From: Acidobacteriota bacterium
GTDB taxonomy: Bacteria > Acidobacteriota > Blastocatellia > Pyrinomonadales > Pyrinomonadaceae
DNA: 64,000 nt
Direction of reading: 5' to 3'
Assembly: GCA_003697135.1 (NCBI GenBank)
Contig: RFGC01000047.1
Span: forward strand, 1 to 64,000
Shown: in pieces, positions 63,091 through 64,000 of the stretch
Numbering within the stretch: the first letter of the stretch is position 1
Layout of the letters: every line of letters begins with the position of its first letter
Notes under the pieces: model-generated
What the model saw: only the letters and a program-made list of their open reading frames with translations
Databases searched by the model: none
What the model was told of the DNA's origin: nothing
Position numbers and translations under genes: made by a program

Positions 63091-64000
63091 TTATCTAGAG
63101 AAGTTAAACACAATAAAGCCTCTTGCCTTAACTGGTTTTCCTTCGATAGTTCTAGGCTTGAATTCCGATCTTTTGGCAGCATCTTCACAAGGCCCACGTA
63201 AGAGACTATGTCCTTCCACTGCCTTTGCTGAGATAACTTTTCCTTGTTCATCCCATGTAACCTCAACTTTTACTTGACCGCCTATCCCTGCTTTTTGAGC
63301 TACTTGAGGATAAACAGGTCTTACTAGTCTCACAATGTCTGAAGAAGTTATTTGACCTACACCGATTATTACATCTGACAAGTCACTATCAATTATCGAG
63401 TTTATTTGTTCTTCAGTAACTTGTGGTTTAGGATTGCTTGGTTGATTTTTAGCTACCTCGTTTTTAGGTTCAGGTTTAGGTTCGGGTTTTGGTTCAGGCT
63501 TGGGTTCAGGTTTGGGTTCAACTTTTTTAGGCTCATCCTTAGGCTGATTTTTGGCTACCTCGTTTTTGGGTTCAGGTTTTGGTTCAGGTTTAGGTTCAAC
63601 TTTCTTAGGCTCATCCTTAGGCTGATTTTTGGCTACCTCGTTTTTGGGTTCAGATTTAGGTTCGTTCTTGGGTTCAACCTTTGGCTGTGTTACTGAGGGT
63701 TGCACTGGAGGTTGAACAGGGGGTGTTGTTCCGGTTGAAGCAACTTGATTTTGCGGTGGTGATGGTGTTGGTCTCGGTAACCGTGCTGTTAGATTTTTCA
63801 GTGCATTTTTGGCTTGTTCATTGTTGGAGTCAAGTTCGACAGCCTTTTGATAGTCTTCCAAGGCTTCTTCTAGGTTCCCGCTTTTTTCATGAAGTTGAGC
63901 ACGATAGAAGAAGGCAGAAGCGTCTTTCGGATTTAGCTCAATAGCTTTATTGTAGTCAGCTAAGGCAAGGTCGTAGTCCTGAGTATTAAACAAAGCGAAT
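63091..64000 (-). CDS. TPR protein with Pro/Glu/Lys repeats and TonB C-terminal domain (5' end missing)
   Basis: The frame runs off the window edge, so the N-terminus is absent. Visible order: two TPRs ('DYDLALADYNKAIELNPKDASAFFYRAQLHEKSGNLEEALEDYQKAVELDSNNEQAKNAL'), a ~120-residue linker rich in KPEPK and 'NEVAKNQPKDEPKKVE' repeats (DNA repeats at ~63490-63670), then a TonB-like C-terminal domain ('VRPVYPQVAQKAGIGGQVKVEVTWDEQGKVISAKAVEGHSLL...AAKRSEFKPRTIEGKPVKARGFIVFNF'). The Pro/Lys linker resembles the periplasm-spanning TonB spacer. Fusion to TPRs suggests an envelope scaffold more than an energy transducer. Confidence 0.85.
   Translation of the reverse strand, partial: FALFNTQDYDLALADYNKAIELNPKDASAFFYRAQLHEKSGNLEEALEDYQKAVELDSNNEQAKNALKNLTARLPRPTPSPPQNQVASTGTTPPVQPPVQPSVTQPKVEPKNEPKSEPKNEVAKNQPKDEPKKVEPKPEPKPEPKNEVAKNQPKDEPKKVEPKPEPKPEPKPEPKPEPKNEVAKNQPSNPKPQVTEEQINSIIDSDLSDVIIGVGQITSSDIVRLVRPVYPQVAQKAGIGGQVKVEVTWDEQGKVISAKAVEGHSLLRGPCEDAAKRSEFKPRTIEGKPVKARGFIVFNFSR

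Noticed and set aside
63406-63944. Two + strand open frames opposite the TPR/TonB gene
   Set aside because: They arise from the antisense of the Pro/Lys repeats and have no start signals or similarity.
1-64000. Insertion sequences, prophage or CRISPR array
   Set aside because: No transposase, integrase or phage genes, terminal inverted repeats or regularly spaced repeats were found; the repeats seen are explained by oriC, coiled-coil and linker sequences.

Overview
The window is one contiguous piece of bacterial chromosome, visibly AT-leaning, tightly packed, with no insertion sequence, prophage or CRISPR array that I could see. Lipoproteins, a TonB-type C-terminal domain, a two-PDZ site-2 protease, Tat and LepB export genes and a PBP4-type carboxypeptidase point to a diderm (Gram-negative-type) cell. 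B12-dependent ribonucleotide reductase, the futalosine menaquinone route (MqnD), a K+-independent H+-pyrophosphatase and a Thermus/Rickettsia-like isocitrate dehydrogenase fit a thermophile-related or deep-branching lineage. I tentatively think of Acidobacteriota (Blastocatellia-like), but the sequence alone does not prove it.

Layout. 0-13 kb: the 3' end of a coiled-coil PD-(D/E)XK nuclease-like gene, a lipoprotein, pterin dehydratase, icd, a PfkB kinase, fabI, a LOG-family gene, a full-length phosphoglycerate mutase homologue that has lost most metal ligands, lepB-carA, crcB-DUF190 and hppA. 13-16.5 kb: dnaN-oriC-dnaA, with about eleven TTTTCCACA-type DnaA boxes and a DnaA-trio-like element present in mirror-image copies around an AT-rich core. 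16.5-28 kb: a NuiA-like nuclease inhibitor, a DUF445 protein, purM, ald, a PhoX-like phosphatase, a lipase (the last two with related Tat signals), hslO, nrdJ behind a pair of NrdR boxes, and tRNA-Leu(CAA).

28-43 kb: dxr-rseP, a glycosyltransferase, asnB, mnmE, mnmG, two parS-like sites before parA-parB, tatA/B-tatC (TatC with a very large first periplasmic loop), and a ubiX-mqnD pair for menaquinone. 43-57 kb: an LCAT-like lipase, methionine-salvage mtnD and mtnB separated by a decayed delta-60 repeat, a frameshifted NucA-family nuclease, dacB, a TlpA-like thioredoxin, recF, trmH, glucokinase, acs and priA. 57.5-62 kb: an operon-like set (deoxyhypusine-synthase-like protein, cyclic amidohydrolase, MFS carrier) preceded by inverted repeats that look like operators; a YCII protein follows. 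62-64 kb: a zinc-ribbon membrane protein, an OB-fold lipoprotein and the C-terminal part of a TPR/TonB protein.

The concentration of dnaA, dnaN, recF, mnmE, mnmG, parA, parB and parS-like sites within 40 kb indicates the replication-origin region of the chromosome. The strongest candidates for something undescribed are the pseudoenzyme-like phosphoglycerate mutase, the mirrored origin element and the DHS-like/amidohydrolase/MFS operon.
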